Assembly (NCBI RefSeq): GCF_030247185.1
Contig: NC_080571.1
Coordinates: forward strand, 66,316,172 to 66,380,171
Origin: Malaya genurostris
Lineage: Eukaryota > Arthropoda > Insecta > Diptera > Culicidae
Length of the DNA stretch: 64,000 nucleotides
Direction: 5' to 3'
Shown: piece after piece, positions 11,855 through 23,258 of the stretch
How the letters are laid out: the number at the start of each line of letters is the position of its first letter
Position numbering within the stretch: position 1 is the first letter of the stretch
Made by a program: the position numbers and the translations under genes
The notes under the pieces: model-generated
What the model saw: the letters and a program-made list of their open reading frames with translations, nothing else
What the model was told of the DNA's origin: nothing
The model's database searches: none

Positions 11855-11861
11855 CTTTATA
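11855..11861 (-). promoter_or_regulatory. Possible TATA box of the small peptide frame
   Basis: TATAAAG on the minus strand, followed about 25 bp later by a CATTG start-like sequence. Chance occurrence is likely in AT-rich DNA; its value comes only from its spacing to the candidate frame. Confidence 0.2.
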
Positions 11862-12129
11862 AATTAGTAAGCTGAGTCGTGTACTTCGGAAGCAGAAGCA
11901 TTGTAGTTTGTTTTGTAACAAAGCAACTGGTTATTCCGTTGGAACGGCACCGGGAAGCGCATACCGAATCCTAGTAGTAGATCACAACTGAGAGTTATTT
12001 TACAAGATAAATGAAGTCGAACGCATTGGAGTAGTTATTGAACGTTCGGAAAATGGTTCCTTATAATCATAAGTAGTTATTTCAATAGGAAATCTCAGGA
12101 AGAGATGAGAGCGTAGATGTTTTGTAGAA

Positions 12130-12480
12130 TCAATGGCAGAAGCTCGGCACAATCGATACGTGTTTGTGATACATCAGTAGCGAAAACTGCTTTGGAGACA
12201 TTCCCAAGAACAGAACAAATCCAACAACAAAATTAGGAATGAAATTAGTGAGCGTCTTTCTCACCTCGAAAGAGAATTTATGCTTCCTTCGAAAAATTTG
12301 TCGAAACTCCACCCGCTGCATTCAATCCTATTTTGGAAGAATTGAGAGATGAAGTCAAATCAATCTCGACGTCAATCTCGAATATCGTCGCCAAAGGCGT
12401 AGAAAATACTCAATCTAAAACTCTCGCTGAAAAATTGGAAACAAACAAATCATCAAAACCAAAACCAATAGAAAAATAAG
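12130..12480 (+). pseudogene. Retroelement ORF1/gag-like remnant, left part
   Basis: Two frames carry a coiled-coil-like segment: NNKIRNEISERLSHLEREF (frame 1) and, after a shift near 12290, FEKFVETPPAAFNPILEELR continuing with DEVKSISTSISNIVAKGVEN. It ends at a TAA (12477-12479), after which a GWRFIGNK-like segment reads up to the long-TIR element at 12526. The helical, charged composition resembles ORF1/gag proteins of non-LTR elements. No reverse transcriptase is attached. Confidence 0.35.
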
Positions 12481-12525
12481 ACACATGCAATGAGCATGGC
12501 TGGCGCTTCATCGGGAATAAACAAA

Positions 12526-14990
12526 GGGTATAGCCGGTTTTTCATACAAAAACTGCCCCCAAACAGAACATACATTGATATACGCTGTTTGAAAGGGTTT
12601 TTTATTGGAGATGATTTGGTGGAGTTAGGGTGGCTCTTCTGATTTTCATTTTATTTAATTTTTTCAAAAACTTCAATATAAAAAAATTGAAAAAAAATCA
12701 GGAAAATTTTAGGAATTATGGGAAACCTCTCTGATTTTTTTTCAGAATTTTTCAAAATGTATTTCAGGTGAAAAAAATGTTCAAAATTTTCGAATTTTTT
12801 TTAATCGCATTTACAATTTTTGTACCACTCTAGATTTTACATGAAAAATAAATCATTTATGAGTACATTACGCTGTATTTTTTCAGATTTTTAAAAAGTG
12901 TGGTCGGGTATAATATCAGACTTTAAAAAAATTGTTCATTCGGAAAAGCATGCGTCTCCATCAAATTGTCATCATCCGATGGAGACGCATGGTATTTAGT
13001 TCTAAGATCATATATCACATGCCCTTAGAACTAAGTACCATGTGTTTCCATCTACAACTTGAGTTCAGGGCTTAAGAAAAAAATTTTATAAGGAAGGATT
13101 TGTGAGAGAAACATGAATCAGAACTAATGAATTGACAAATATTTAGGTTGTAATATCCGGTTTGAAGTTTTTATTCATGAACTGATAAGTCATCTTACAT
13201 TTATTTTACATTTATTGTATTCAAATCAAATATTAATTATCTTTAGTAAAAATTCTAAAGGACAATTAAATTATAGTTCTTTTGCAGAAAACTGTATTCC
13301 TAGATACCAAGCGTAAAATCAAGGAAAATTCGAAACCAAGCGAAATCTAAAAAACTATCAGTTTTAAGGTAAAATGTTTGGCGACGTTCTGTTTCACTTG
13401 GCTATTCATGCGCTCAGTTGCCTGAAACTGCTCAACAAGGCAGCTAAAATCTAATGGCTTAAGCTCATAAAGACGGATTATAATTAAACTGAGATCGGAC
13501 TGACAGTAAATCCGTCGAAACAAAATGTATGATAGAGAAAGGCTTTAAAATATAACATCTTCCCACTCGAACAATGGTGCGTGGCGACGGTATCGTGTAG
13601 GTTCATGAATTCGTCTATTCATTCATTTATGACCGCGGATAAGGATATAAGAAAAGTAATACGTCACAATAAGAAATCAATCAACGGTGTATAAACCAAG
13701 GTTTCGAACAGCTGCTTTGAGATCCAAATAACAGAAGAATAAAAGAATAACAGACAGCAAACATGTGAAAATGTTTCCTAAATGTGATTCGGAAAGCTAA
13801 AGAAAAAGAGAAGCATATCGAGCAAGGTGGATCGATCAAATGGAGGCAAAGAGTGGTCATAGTCTGAGCTGTATGGAGATGACTTTTAGATACATAATAA
13901 TAGGGCGTGAGCTGATACGTGAGAAAAGTTCTGCACGAAACACCAGAAAAAGGCCACTAAGTGCAAGTAAGCGCGAAAGCGTTTGAAATTCAATTTTTAC
14001 ACATAGCTTAGTTTCTCCTTCATTCTTAGTTAATACATATTTCGATTAAAGCAATAAAACAATACGATTTTCCGAAACAGTTTTATAAAGGGGTCCTCTT
14101 CAGGAAATAGCACATAACTGAAAATATTTAGTTTTAAAGAACATGTTGTTTGTATAGAAAATCGACGATGTGAATTAATACGTTTTTTTTGGGTCTTCGG
14201 GACTTGCTGCAGGCGCTTCGACTTGTTTTTTATCTGGTTTATAGTATTTCTTAGGCCTGCTAATAACTAACCTCGAAACCACCAGACTATCCCGCAAGAT
14301 GTGGAAGTTAGAAACTAATGCACTAATGCATTCCCTACATCATTGCTTGGTATATCGACCCAGTCGTGCGGGCGTGTGTAAATAACATAAGGAATAAAGT
14401 TCTTTTATCATTATTAATTACGTCAATACTCAAGCCCTGAGCTCAAGTTGTAGATGAAAACGCATGGTATTTAGTTCTAAGGGCATGTGATATATGATTT
14501 TAGAACTAAATACCATGCGTCTCCATCAGATGATGACAATTTGATGGAGACGCATGCTTTTCCGAATGAATTATTTTATTAAAGTCTGGTATTATACCCG
14601 TCCACACTTTTTAAAAATCTGAAAAAATACAGCGTAATGTACTCATAAATGATTCAATTTTTATGTAAAATCTAGAGTGGTACCAAAATTGTAAGTGCAA
14701 TTAAAAAAAATCGAAAATTTTGAAAATTTTTTTTCACATGAAATACATTTTGAAAAATTCTGAAAAAAATCAGAGAGGTTTCCTATAATTCCTAAAGTAT
14801 TCCTGATTTTTTTCAATTTCTTTGCTAAAGTGGTTTTTGAAAAAATTAAATAAAATGAAATCAGAAAAATCACCCTAACTCCACCAAATAAAGGGTTAAA
14901 ATTTTGGGAAAATTATCTCCCTTTTAAACAGCGTATATCAATTTTTGTTCTGTTTGGGGGCAGTTTTTGTATGAAAAGCCGGCTATACCC
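12526..14990. mobile_element. 2.46-kb element with about 550-bp terminal inverted repeats
   Basis: The left arm (12526-13075) and right arm (14431-14990) are inverted copies of each other over their whole length. They begin GGGTATAGCCGG and end at CAACTTGAGTTCAGGGCTTA / its inverse. The 1.35-kb centre has no open frame of note. I cannot see a clear target duplication. A partial relative at 23259-24075 shares the left arm and about 270 bp of the centre, showing a dispersed foldback-type family. Confidence 0.85.
12950..13049 (+). repeat. Nested, mutually exclusive hairpins in the long-TIR arm
   Basis: ATGCGTCTCCAT (12950-12961) pairs with ATGGAGACGCAT (12979-12990). The same second strand begins a longer palindrome that continues through GGTATTTAGTTCTAAG and pairs with CTTAGAACTAAGTACCATG and TTTCCAT further right. 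The shared strand means only one hairpin can form at a time. The structure is preserved in the other arm (about 14455-14550) and in the copy near 23700-23800. Confidence 0.6.
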
Positions 14991-14994
14991 TTTG

Positions 14995-15200
14995 GAAGAG
15001 TGACTGGAGTGCATACGACCGCAAACAGCGCAATCGTCGTCTTCAAGAGAAACAGAGTAAAACAAATGACAACGACAATTTCAACACCAGCTATGAGAGC
15101 AACAGTAACAAAACCAAAAATAAAATCTCTAATATCAATACTGCAACTACAATACAATTAGTCCACCTTCCCCGTTGGTTATCCAAAATGCCTTACCTTC
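14995..15200 (+). pseudogene. Retroelement ORF1/gag-like remnant, right part
   Basis: Directly after the long-TIR element a frame reads LWKSDWSAYDRKQRNRRLQE and continues with Asn/Lys-rich sequence. The WK-x-DW-x-x-YD-x-x-x-R pattern resembles a conserved piece near the middle of some mosquito ORF1/gag-like proteins, and the GWRFIGNK segment ends just left of the element, so both may belong to one interrupted frame. The link is inference. Confidence 0.3.
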
Positions 15201-16080
15201 GGACAAGGAATTACTGGCAGCGTATTCAATTTTCTGGATAACGAAGTACAAATGTCAGTATTACCTCAACATTTGGAAACTTCAAAGTCATCCTTAATAT
15301 ATAATATTTGCGACAATTTCAACATGACAGTATTGAATATGTGTTTGGGTTAATCTAATGGTATTTAAGAAGTATGACTACTGGCTCCAACTGGTGATGC
15401 TATTTTACTTTCCGGGCATTGGTAATGCCTATGAAAAATTTGAGCCGAAAAAAAAACAAAACACATCCGTCGAATTCAAATGTAATTGCTCCATTGCACA
15501 CTTCAATTTTGTTGTTTCTGGATGAAAATTCAGCGCTTTGTGATAACTATAATTACATCCATCGTGAAGATAGAGATTCGCGTTTCTGGAATTTTAAGAA
15601 AACAACGAATCATAAAATAACATGCTCTCGTCAATATCTTTCTTTTCTTATAGTCGTTCTTCAATTTGAATTGACGGCATTGAACACAATTTATATATCG
15701 AAAAATGTAAACCTGTACGCTGTCCTTTTGGTGCCCATACCTAATTGAACATGTGGTTTCATTAAAAGGAATACGTTAATCAAGTAGGCTCAGTAAAACT
15801 TGAATACAAATTAGCTCGTTTGGCGCCAAAGGATTGTATAATAATCTAGTATTCATGTTATGCTCTCCAGTGGGCAAGCATTGCATAAATGGATACGCAC
15901 CAAACAATCATCGACGATCTAGTATGCATTGTGTGTAAAATTTTCAGTTCTATACAAAACAAGTTTCTGGACTTTCTCCACTTTCCCGAAGGATTTTTCT
16001 TGTGTAATTTAGCCTAAAGCCTTTCGAACAAAAAAAATCATACCACGCATACCAGAGAACATTAGCTACACACACTTATT
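15201..16080. other. AT-rich sequence without a recognised gene
   Basis: A 109-codon plus-strand frame (15419-15748) has no domain and a translated-noncoding look. Nothing else is recognised. Confidence 0.4.
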
Positions 16081-16084
16081 CCGC

Positions 16085-16226
<142 letters not shown>

Positions 16227-16244
16227 ATAAGGAATTACAGTTGG

Positions 16245-16400
16245 TAGGTTAACAAAACGGGCCTTAAAGCTATCATCTTCCATTTGTCCTTATTTTAAAT
16301 CAATTCCAATTACGATTTTAGGACGAATTCAGGATTCGGCGAAATGACTCTTTCGGCGAAATAACCCTTTCGGTGAAACGGCTTCCGGCGAAATGGCCCT
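16245..16400. repeat. Dispersed repeat with TTCGGCGAAAT units, copy 1
   Basis: The block with AATTCCAATTACGAT followed by short TTCGGCGAAATGRC units is shared with 44455-44605. It has no coding potential. A single-end or degenerate element is possible. Confidence 0.55.
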
Positions 16401-16838
16401 GATCCCAGTGCAGCCAGTGGCGTATTGACAAAATTTGATTCCCGCGGCAAAATAAGATTTGCCGCCCCCATCATTGGTTTAGTGAGCAAAAAGAAAAGCT
16501 CAACGCCATCTCCAGAATGATGACTTGGACAAGCAAAAAAAAAAGATTTCTCGCTTCCCTTTGGGGGTTTACCGCCCTCTAAAAACGTTGCACGTCTACG
16601 TATAGTTTCATGAAAAAAAATCCCATTTATGCCCGAAAGAGGTGTTTTATGACGGTTAGTGATAGTATATGTTAAATGTTAATTGTATTTCTTTCATTTG
16701 GTACAATAGGAAGTATTACTAAACAAACGAGAAAAGTTATGAAACACTTGTAGGTGAATATTATTTATTCGAAACCCAGAAAGACCTTTTATAATACTTT
16801 GGAATTACGAATGACAATGATTTGGAGCAGCTAGATGT

Positions 16839-17168
16839 TTAAAATAATGTTGGCCGCCTAGATTGCCCAAATACCCCTCTGTGCGGTATTTGGAAGTATG
16901 CACGAAAGTTTATTTTTCTAGCCACAGTAAGTACCGAAAGATCTGGACTCTTATGCAATTTCGTGTCCTTCTGGTGGTTCCTGAGATCCATTTTTGTTCC
17001 GCTTCCAGTCTTCCTAGCTGTTGTCAAACGTGTATCAAAAGATTCGAAAACGTTATGGACAGTGCTTGCAGACAAAAATTTTTTGACATATTTTCTTTCT
17101 GACAGATCCGAATTTTCGTTGCAACCGCATACAACTGCTCTTCGCACTGGTTCTTCTTTCGACGTCAT
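16839..17168 (-). pseudogene. ITm transposase N-terminal fragment
   Basis: On the minus strand an ATG at 17168 (MTSKEEPVRRAVV) opens a frame containing SASTVHNVFESFDTRLTTAR and KTGSGTKMDLRN, then PDLSVLTVARK. This pattern (helix-turn-helix, then TRLTTARKxGSGxK linker, second DNA-binding helix set) is typical of the N-terminal half of ITm (DD37E-like) transposases. No catalytic domain follows, so it is a truncated copy, separate from the one at 8.9 kb and of a different subfamily. Confidence 0.6.
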
Positions 17169-17199
17169 CTTTGATTTAAAAGGTTGTAGTTTCACCAAA

Positions 17200-20100
17200 A
17201 AATTTATTTTACCTAATGTACGTTCAAAATATTTAGGCGTCTACAGATTTTTTCGCAAACCAGCCATAATTTTATACTCGAAATCAACGCCTCCGTTCTT
17301 GTGGAACAGGAATTTGGCTTGTCAAATTAATGTCGTCATTGCACTGAAATTTCGGTAAGTTTCGAGTCTGATTCTTCTATCGGGTTTACTCACACCATCT
17401 GCTTTCGCATTCCTTTATGGAAATACGTTGGATAGTTCTCGTTCCAATAAATTTCTCCTAAAAAAATATTCCAATCGATATCGATTTTATTTGACGCTAA
17501 ATAATATGGATCGAATAGTATTTCTTTTTATCTTTTAATGACAAGGAATAGAAAAGCTACCGAGGAAAGTCGGTTTGAAGCACTTCTAATTATTTCATTA
17601 ATTTTTTGCATGCTTTTCACTAGCTTCTGCAAACAGTAAAATAAAAAACCAAAATGCACCATCCGAAACTAAGTTGAAAACAATTTGCCACTCCATTGCG
17701 CTGCTGAGAAAATAACGACTCGACAACTAGCCAGAACCAAAGGAACAAGAATTCGTTTCGATTGGCGATGCCGAGAATCGAGAAAAACAACAATTTCTGT
17801 TAGTTTTCGATGTCTCCGATGAAATTCGTATGTTTATTCACTCGCACCGGAATGCCACCTCGAATGGTAGAAAAGAAGGGCAGATATTCGGTCTCGTGCA
17901 AGTTGTTTGCTTCTCCAATTAAATGTTGTTTGCTACTCGTTGTGGTGCTCATGTGGACCCTTGAAAGGTAATACAATGTAAAATAGAATTACATTTTTTT
18001 TTACTTTCAGCATCGAGCTTTTATCGATGACATTTTTTGCAGCACGAAAATAAGCTTCTGCTGTAGTAAGTTCAATTTAGATCTGTCGGATTTGAGTTCG
18101 AAGAAATAGGAAATCGTTGGACCGAGCTAAACGTCTAGGAACCTAATGTATCTTCTTAGACTGTTGAAAGAAATTTCCCGGGAAAATACCTCTTTGGATC
18201 CATGGAAATTTGTTGTAGTAGCTACTTCCCGGAAGCGGCTTTCAACGTTGTCATCGCCGTGGCAATTAATTATAATGGAATCGATATAAAATGCAGTAAA
18301 TAATCAAATCAAGGCACACTAAGCGATTGACAACGAGTGTCATCGGATGTAGATAACTAGAGAAAAAAGAAATGGATGCACTGCATTGTTTTGACAACAA
18401 CTGTCAAGCATACGGTTAATTCTTTTTAGCAGGACAAAAAAACTCAAAACCAAAAAACGAAAACACTCAACTGAATGCATTGAACGTTATTAGATAACAA
18501 GCACCAAACATAACGAACAAATCACCGATGGAACTTGTCATGTACACTGCAGTCTTCGTTTATTGATGTCGTTTTCGCTTGAGAAAACTGAAACTGACTG
18601 AAACTGACATCACTTTTCACGAAACTGTGTTGGGTTCGCACTTAGCAACGGGGGTTTGAGCAAACCTGTTATAAAAACCAGGTTCGAAACTGACTCGATT
18701 TTCAGTTAAACATCGTTGAAACTAGGTTCAAAACTAGCTTCAAACAAACGATTTGACGGTAGTTAGAGTGGAAACTGGGTTAGGTTTTCCATCAAGCGAA
18801 AACTACATAACAGAGGTGGAAGTGCGCAAAAAATGTTTTGATTTTTGTTATAGACAATTTATAGTTGAACTCTTTAAATCTAAGATGGCGGCCTTCGGTT
18901 TGTTGATATTCTTTGAAATCGCTATACATTTTGTATTTTCGGGAAGGGTTCGACAAGTACTTACTTGTTAAATTATAATCCAATTAATTCCTATTTCCCT
19001 TAGATTTTGAAGACTGCATTTTTAGTGTCATCGTAATCGGTCGTGTCTTGTACCCTGTAATTTTGTACTTTATTTTTCATCATCTCTTTAAATTTATGCA
19101 CCAGGAAAAATCTGCAAAAGTTACAAAAACTCCCACCATCAATCAATAAGTACATACGTACGATTATCGATATTCGGAAGTGTGGAAGAAACAGAGCTTA
19201 AAATTGTCAAGCATTTTGAATGAAAGAATTAAATTCAACAAGCCCACTTTTTCGTTTTTTTACTATCTGATTCATAAATAATCGCAATTGAAACAAATGA
19301 AGAGATACGAAGCATTGTCGTCTCTCACAGCAACAAAAGAGAGTATCAATGCCAACGTCACTCGTTGCCCACCGACAAGGCGAAAACAAAGTAACGTCTA
19401 CTGAGAGATTGGGCACGGAACGACCGAAATTAGCTCTGCGCCTAATTCGTATTACTGTTTTTGAATTAGTTGATTTTAACAACGGAAATTTCCAAAATAA
19501 CTATAAAATTAGTTAAAATTAAGAATTTACTTTGCTGAAAAAAACTCTTATTTTTAGATAATGTGTTTAGTTGGTGAATATTCTGGACACAAACCAGCAA
19601 TATTTCAATCCAGCAGGAAATTCTCATTGACAACTAATTTTGTTATTAAAATCAGAAAAATTGTTTGTATTTATCTATCACCATCATTACTGAAGGACAG
19701 CACAAAAAAAAACAAAAATGAAATTGGATTTATTAACAAGTTTATTAATCAAAAACTTATGAGAAGTGTCAAAGCAGAACAATCCATTAAAAAGCTAAAA
19801 GGGACAGTCTTGTTGAAACTACTTGCAAATTGTTTTGATGGTTCTCGTATGTGTTACGATATATCCATATATAAGTTTCTAAACCGATATGTAAATTTGT
19901 GAATTTGTGCGCATTTGAAGCAATTGTGCGGAATAATGTTTTTACGCGGAACAGTGAAGTGAGTTTCGAATGTTGCACTCTCATTGTACATGTCAAATGA
20001 TGTTTTTTGTACCATCCGGGCTACGCCGTCCGGTGTACTACTTGTATTCAGTTTATGTTTTCCGAGTGCTCAAAGTTTTCAGTGAGAGAATCGATTTCGC

Positions 20101-20840
20101 GAAGTCGAATGAAGAAAACAGCGATTTAGAAGAAAAATTTTTAAAAAGAAGTTTATGTTTCGTTTATGTCTTTTCCTCCAGTACAACATCGTTTCTATTC
20201 TTGCCAATATAAAAAAGACAACCGCGACTGAAAAATTCTTTTTGGCAGTAGTGTGCCATCTAGTGGCTAGTAGTCATTACGGTGTTAACGTTTTTTCGGC
20301 GACAGAGCGCCATATAGCTGCAAATTGCAGAAACCAATTCAACCATTTATGTTGGTTGAAAACAACGTTTTATTTCTCTAATTCAACTAAAACATTAGTT
20401 GAATGGATATGAAGTGTGCCTTAGCTAAGAAATGACAGCACGTTTAATTGGTGAATTCAACTAAACACATAGTCATTTCAACAAATATTTTATTATTATT
20501 AAGGAAATTAGAATTAAAAGATCTAAATTAGCAAAAGTAAGATTTTTTTAGTTGTCTCAAAAACTAACTAACTAAAATCAGAAAATCAAATAATTTTTTC
20601 GCCAAAATGCTGATTTCGGTCTTTCCGTGGGTCAAATTTTAACTTTCATCGATATAATGAAGCTTGTGAAGTTTGTCTATAAAGAGAGACTAGATAAGAG
20701 TACCAGCAGGTAGAAATCATTGTGTACCGATTTTTGTAATTATCGATTCTCGAAACTTTGATTGAATATCGACACAGAAAAGTATACGATTTTCACGGAG
20801 AACTGAAAATGACTAAAAGGATAAATGAAAAAAGAACAAA
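17200..20840. other. Unassigned sequence with weak dispersed repeats
   Basis: No gene is recognised. About 18870-18960 resembles 56660-56750 (AAGATGGCGGCCTTCGGTTT against AAGATGACAGCTTTTGGTTT), so it belongs to a dispersed repeat. Between 19.4 and 20.6 kb the motif CAACTAA and its inverse recur, as they do at 40.15-41.5 kb. A 113-codon frame at 19561-19902 has no domain. Confidence 0.35.
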
Positions 20841-20847
20841 CTTATGA

Positions 20848-21143
20848 ACTAATAGTACTGTTGTTGTACCGTTGAATTCCATAATGTTATATCACGTCAT
20901 TACACACTCACAAAGTCACTATTTTCACAGTCACTATTTTTCCGAAAGTGTATCAAACGTTATAATACAGATACGTATTTCGGAATGCTATTTGCATCCT
21001 TCTTCAGTGTATCGGTGTAACTGTATTATAACGTTTGATACACTTTCGGAAAAATAGTGACTGTGAAAATAGTGACTTTGTGAGAGTGTAATGACGTGAT
21101 ATAACATAGTGGAATTCAACGGTACAACAACAGTACTATTAGT
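20848..21143. repeat. 296-bp near-perfect palindrome (123-bp arms)
   Basis: The left arm (20848-20970) and right arm (21021-21143) are inverted copies with only a few mismatches. The outer ends read ACTAATAGTACTG / its inverse, the inner ends TATTATAACG. The 50-nt loop holds a hammerhead-ribozyme-like motif on the minus strand. High arm identity means a recent origin or active correction. It could be two head-to-head retroelement terminal repeats. Confidence 0.85.
20955..21020 (-). ncRNA. Hammerhead-ribozyme-like motif (type I, short stem III)
   Basis: Minus-strand order: stem I 3' strand GAUACA, core CUGAAGA (consensus CUGANGA, 21007-21001), stem II GGAUGC/GCAUUC with AAAUA loop, core GAAA (20981-20978), palindromic AUACGUAU as a minimal stem III, C at the cleavage position (20970), then UGUAU, which pairs with AUACA to close stem I. 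This is the layout of short-stem-III hammerheads known from Penelope-like elements and related retroelements. One defect: the base of stem II would be A-C instead of a Watson-Crick pair, so this copy may be weak or inactive. Confidence 0.5.
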
Positions 21144-21303
21144 GAGAACATTCTACTAACAGCTCAAACAGAAATTTAGAAACTTATGAAGCTACTGTTC
21201 CGCTTATGTCTTTGACTGAACATGGATCTCGTTCTCATAAATTGCAAGCCGAACTGAAAGTGACATTTATTTCTCGTCATGATCTTTACTAGATGTTGGA
21301 AGA

Positions 21304-21452
21304 AACATTTTATTCATATTCGTGTTATTCAGTTATGCCTCTGACAATGCCCATCCGCCTTCTCTCCCGATTTTTAGTTAGTAATAGAAAAAGGCGGGTG
21401 GTTAATGTCAGAGACATCGCTGGATGACGTGAGTACGAATAAAACTGTCATG
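21304..21452. mobile_element. Small palindromic MITE
   Basis: The left half, with TTATTCAGTTATGCCTCTGACA, and the right half, the inverse of GTCATCCAGCGATGTCTCTGACATTA, are inverted relatives around a short centre. Single ends of the same family occur near 56905-56960 and 59385-59420. There is no coding sequence. Confidence 0.5.
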
Positions 21453-21815
21453 CTTTCCCGCATGTAAAAGTACCATTTGATCAGCGTAATAAACTATTTC
21501 ATGTATAATCCAAACCATATTCTTGAAAGTTAGTATTGGTTGGTATTCGTTTTGGCGGGTCTTTCACACTCCTGAATCGACAATAGTTCGTATTAGTTGA
21601 TTGATCGTGTGAATTTTGAAACTTTTAGTTCTTCGCTTCCAGAATTGTGAAGCAGGTAACCAGTTAACCAATAGGCACATACTAATACCGCATTATGACA
21701 GCACATAGTCGCTAACTGGCATTTCAATCGCTCTTGAGACTGAATGAGGGCCGATTTTGGCAAAATACATGGATTCATAGATAATGCTTATTTGTGACTA
21801 GTGTACATTTTAAAT

Positions 21816-22021
21816 CATCCCGGGTTGGCGGTTCAATGCATAGGGCGCTGGTCTTACAAATCAGTTGTCGAATGTTCGAGCACCCACCTGGAAGGATTCG
21901 TAGTGTCAGTAGAATCGTAGCACCAGCCATGCACTGGTTCTGTACACTCTGAATCGGCTGCGAAGTCTGTTGAAACAGAAGGTCAAATTCCACTACAGGA
22001 ATGTAATACCAAGGCTTGCTT
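21816..22021 (+). mobile_element. tRNA-like SINE, full-length copy
   Basis: About 206 bp, beginning CATCCCGGGTTGGCGGTTCA, with a B-box-like GTTCGAGCACC, and ending in GGCTTGCTTTG. The body contains ATTCCACTACAGGAATGTAAT, itself a short palindrome. Imperfect direct repeats around TGTACATT (21802, 22022) flank it. Same family as the SINE inside the ITmD37E gene. Confidence 0.75.
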
Positions 22022-22439
22022 TGTACATTCAAAAAAGCTGAATTCTTATTGAATTGTAACAAACGCTGAGTCAATTCTGTTCGGCGTCAATCGTGTTCAG
22101 GTTTACTGGATTTTTTTGAAGTTTTCTTATTTCGTAGGTATATTTGATTTCTGTGCTATGTAAGGCCGGTCATTTTAGTGCTTTTTACTGTTAATTTCGT
22201 GCTAAATCCAGTGATTATTCGAGAGCTTGTAAAAAATTACTATTGCGTCTAGATAATGAACTGTCCGTGCAGGGCTGAATCGAACAAAAAAGTGGGGCTC
22301 AATCGGACACATAGTTTTAAACTTGACATTCTTAACGGAATCTTGAAACATACCTGATTATGTCTATATTTCTATTCTGCTTATTATCACTTATTAAAAC
22401 TAGATTTACTATAAATGTCAGTAAAACGTCAGATAGTCT

Positions 22440-22720
22440 GCAACAAAGACTCTGAAGTTGAATGTGGTTCACCAGCCGCAGTCCACAGATGGTGGTTGTT
22501 TTGATTCCGGAGTGATGTAATGGAGCCATGCTTCATCCAGTGTCACATATCGACGCAAAAAAGTCTGATTTATTACTAGTAAGCATGGTCAAACAGTACT
22601 CTGAATCATGGTTGATTTTTGACCGACTGTGAGTAAACGTGGCACCCACTTCGAAAAGAGCTTTCTTATGATCAAATATTCATGCATAATTGTAAATACA
22701 CTGCAAGTCTGGTACCTTCA
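22440..22720 (-). pseudogene. mariner transposase remnant
   Basis: Minus-strand frames give segments like FFASICDTG, APLHHSGIKTTT and EVGATFTHSRSK, which line up in order with mariner motifs of the type KWVPR, FLRRYVTMDETW and IHHYTPESK as seen intact at 53.9-54.3 kb. Stops and frame changes are frequent, so this is an old copy. Confidence 0.5.
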
Positions 22721-22767
22721 CGGCCACGATCTTATCTGATATCTTCACGGTTTATTATATTTCTTTT

Positions 22768-22912
22768 GTAGAATTTGACCTTCTGCTTCAACAGACTTCG
22801 CAGAGATGCTGCGATCCTACTGACACTAAAAATCCTTCCAGGTTGGGATTCGAACATACGACAACTGGCTTGTATGACCAGCGCCATATGTATTGAACCG
22901 TCAACTAGGGTT
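22768..22912 (-). mobile_element. tRNA-like SINE with internal deletion
   Basis: Matches the 206-bp SINE on the minus strand (AATTTGACCTTCTGCTTCAA at one end, GGATTCGAACATACGACAAC for the B-box region), but about 45 bp of the body are missing after CAGACTTCGCAG. Confidence 0.75.
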
Positions 22913-23079
22913 AACTCCATCAACAAGCAATAAATAACATAAATTAACACATAAAATTGTTTTAAATTCATTGGATTGAAAAAGAAAAAAATAGCTTCAC
23001 TTATGTAACTGTCACTCTTTCCTGACTAATAGAAGTTTCATGCACTTTCACACATAGTCATTCTAAAGTTGGTATCAGC

Positions 23080-23258
23080 TTTACGAGATACTGTCGAAAA
23101 ATACGAAAATTTCGCGTTCAATTATAGACTACTCAAAAAGTAAAAATCAAATCAGAAAACAAACAAACAAAAAACTACAAAATTGTTCTGACTGAAGCAG
23201 AGAGCATCCATTTGAAACTAGATTGACTCGGCTCAACCATCTCTGAAATCTCATTTGA
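23080..23258 (+). repeat. Fragment related to the repeat at 6480-6890
   Basis: Shares ACTCAAAAAGTAAA and GGCTCAACCATCTCTGA with the 6.5-kb repeat. It ends exactly where the long-TIR element copy begins. Confidence 0.4.

Noticed and set aside
17700..17960. Possible histone H2A-like pseudogene on the minus strand
   Set aside because: Some phrases looked suggestive, but no run of residues in one frame matches the histone fold sequence.
22782..22912. Possible tRNA gene from the B-box-like sequence
   Set aside because: Only a SINE head; no full cloverleaf, and the body and ends match the SINE family.
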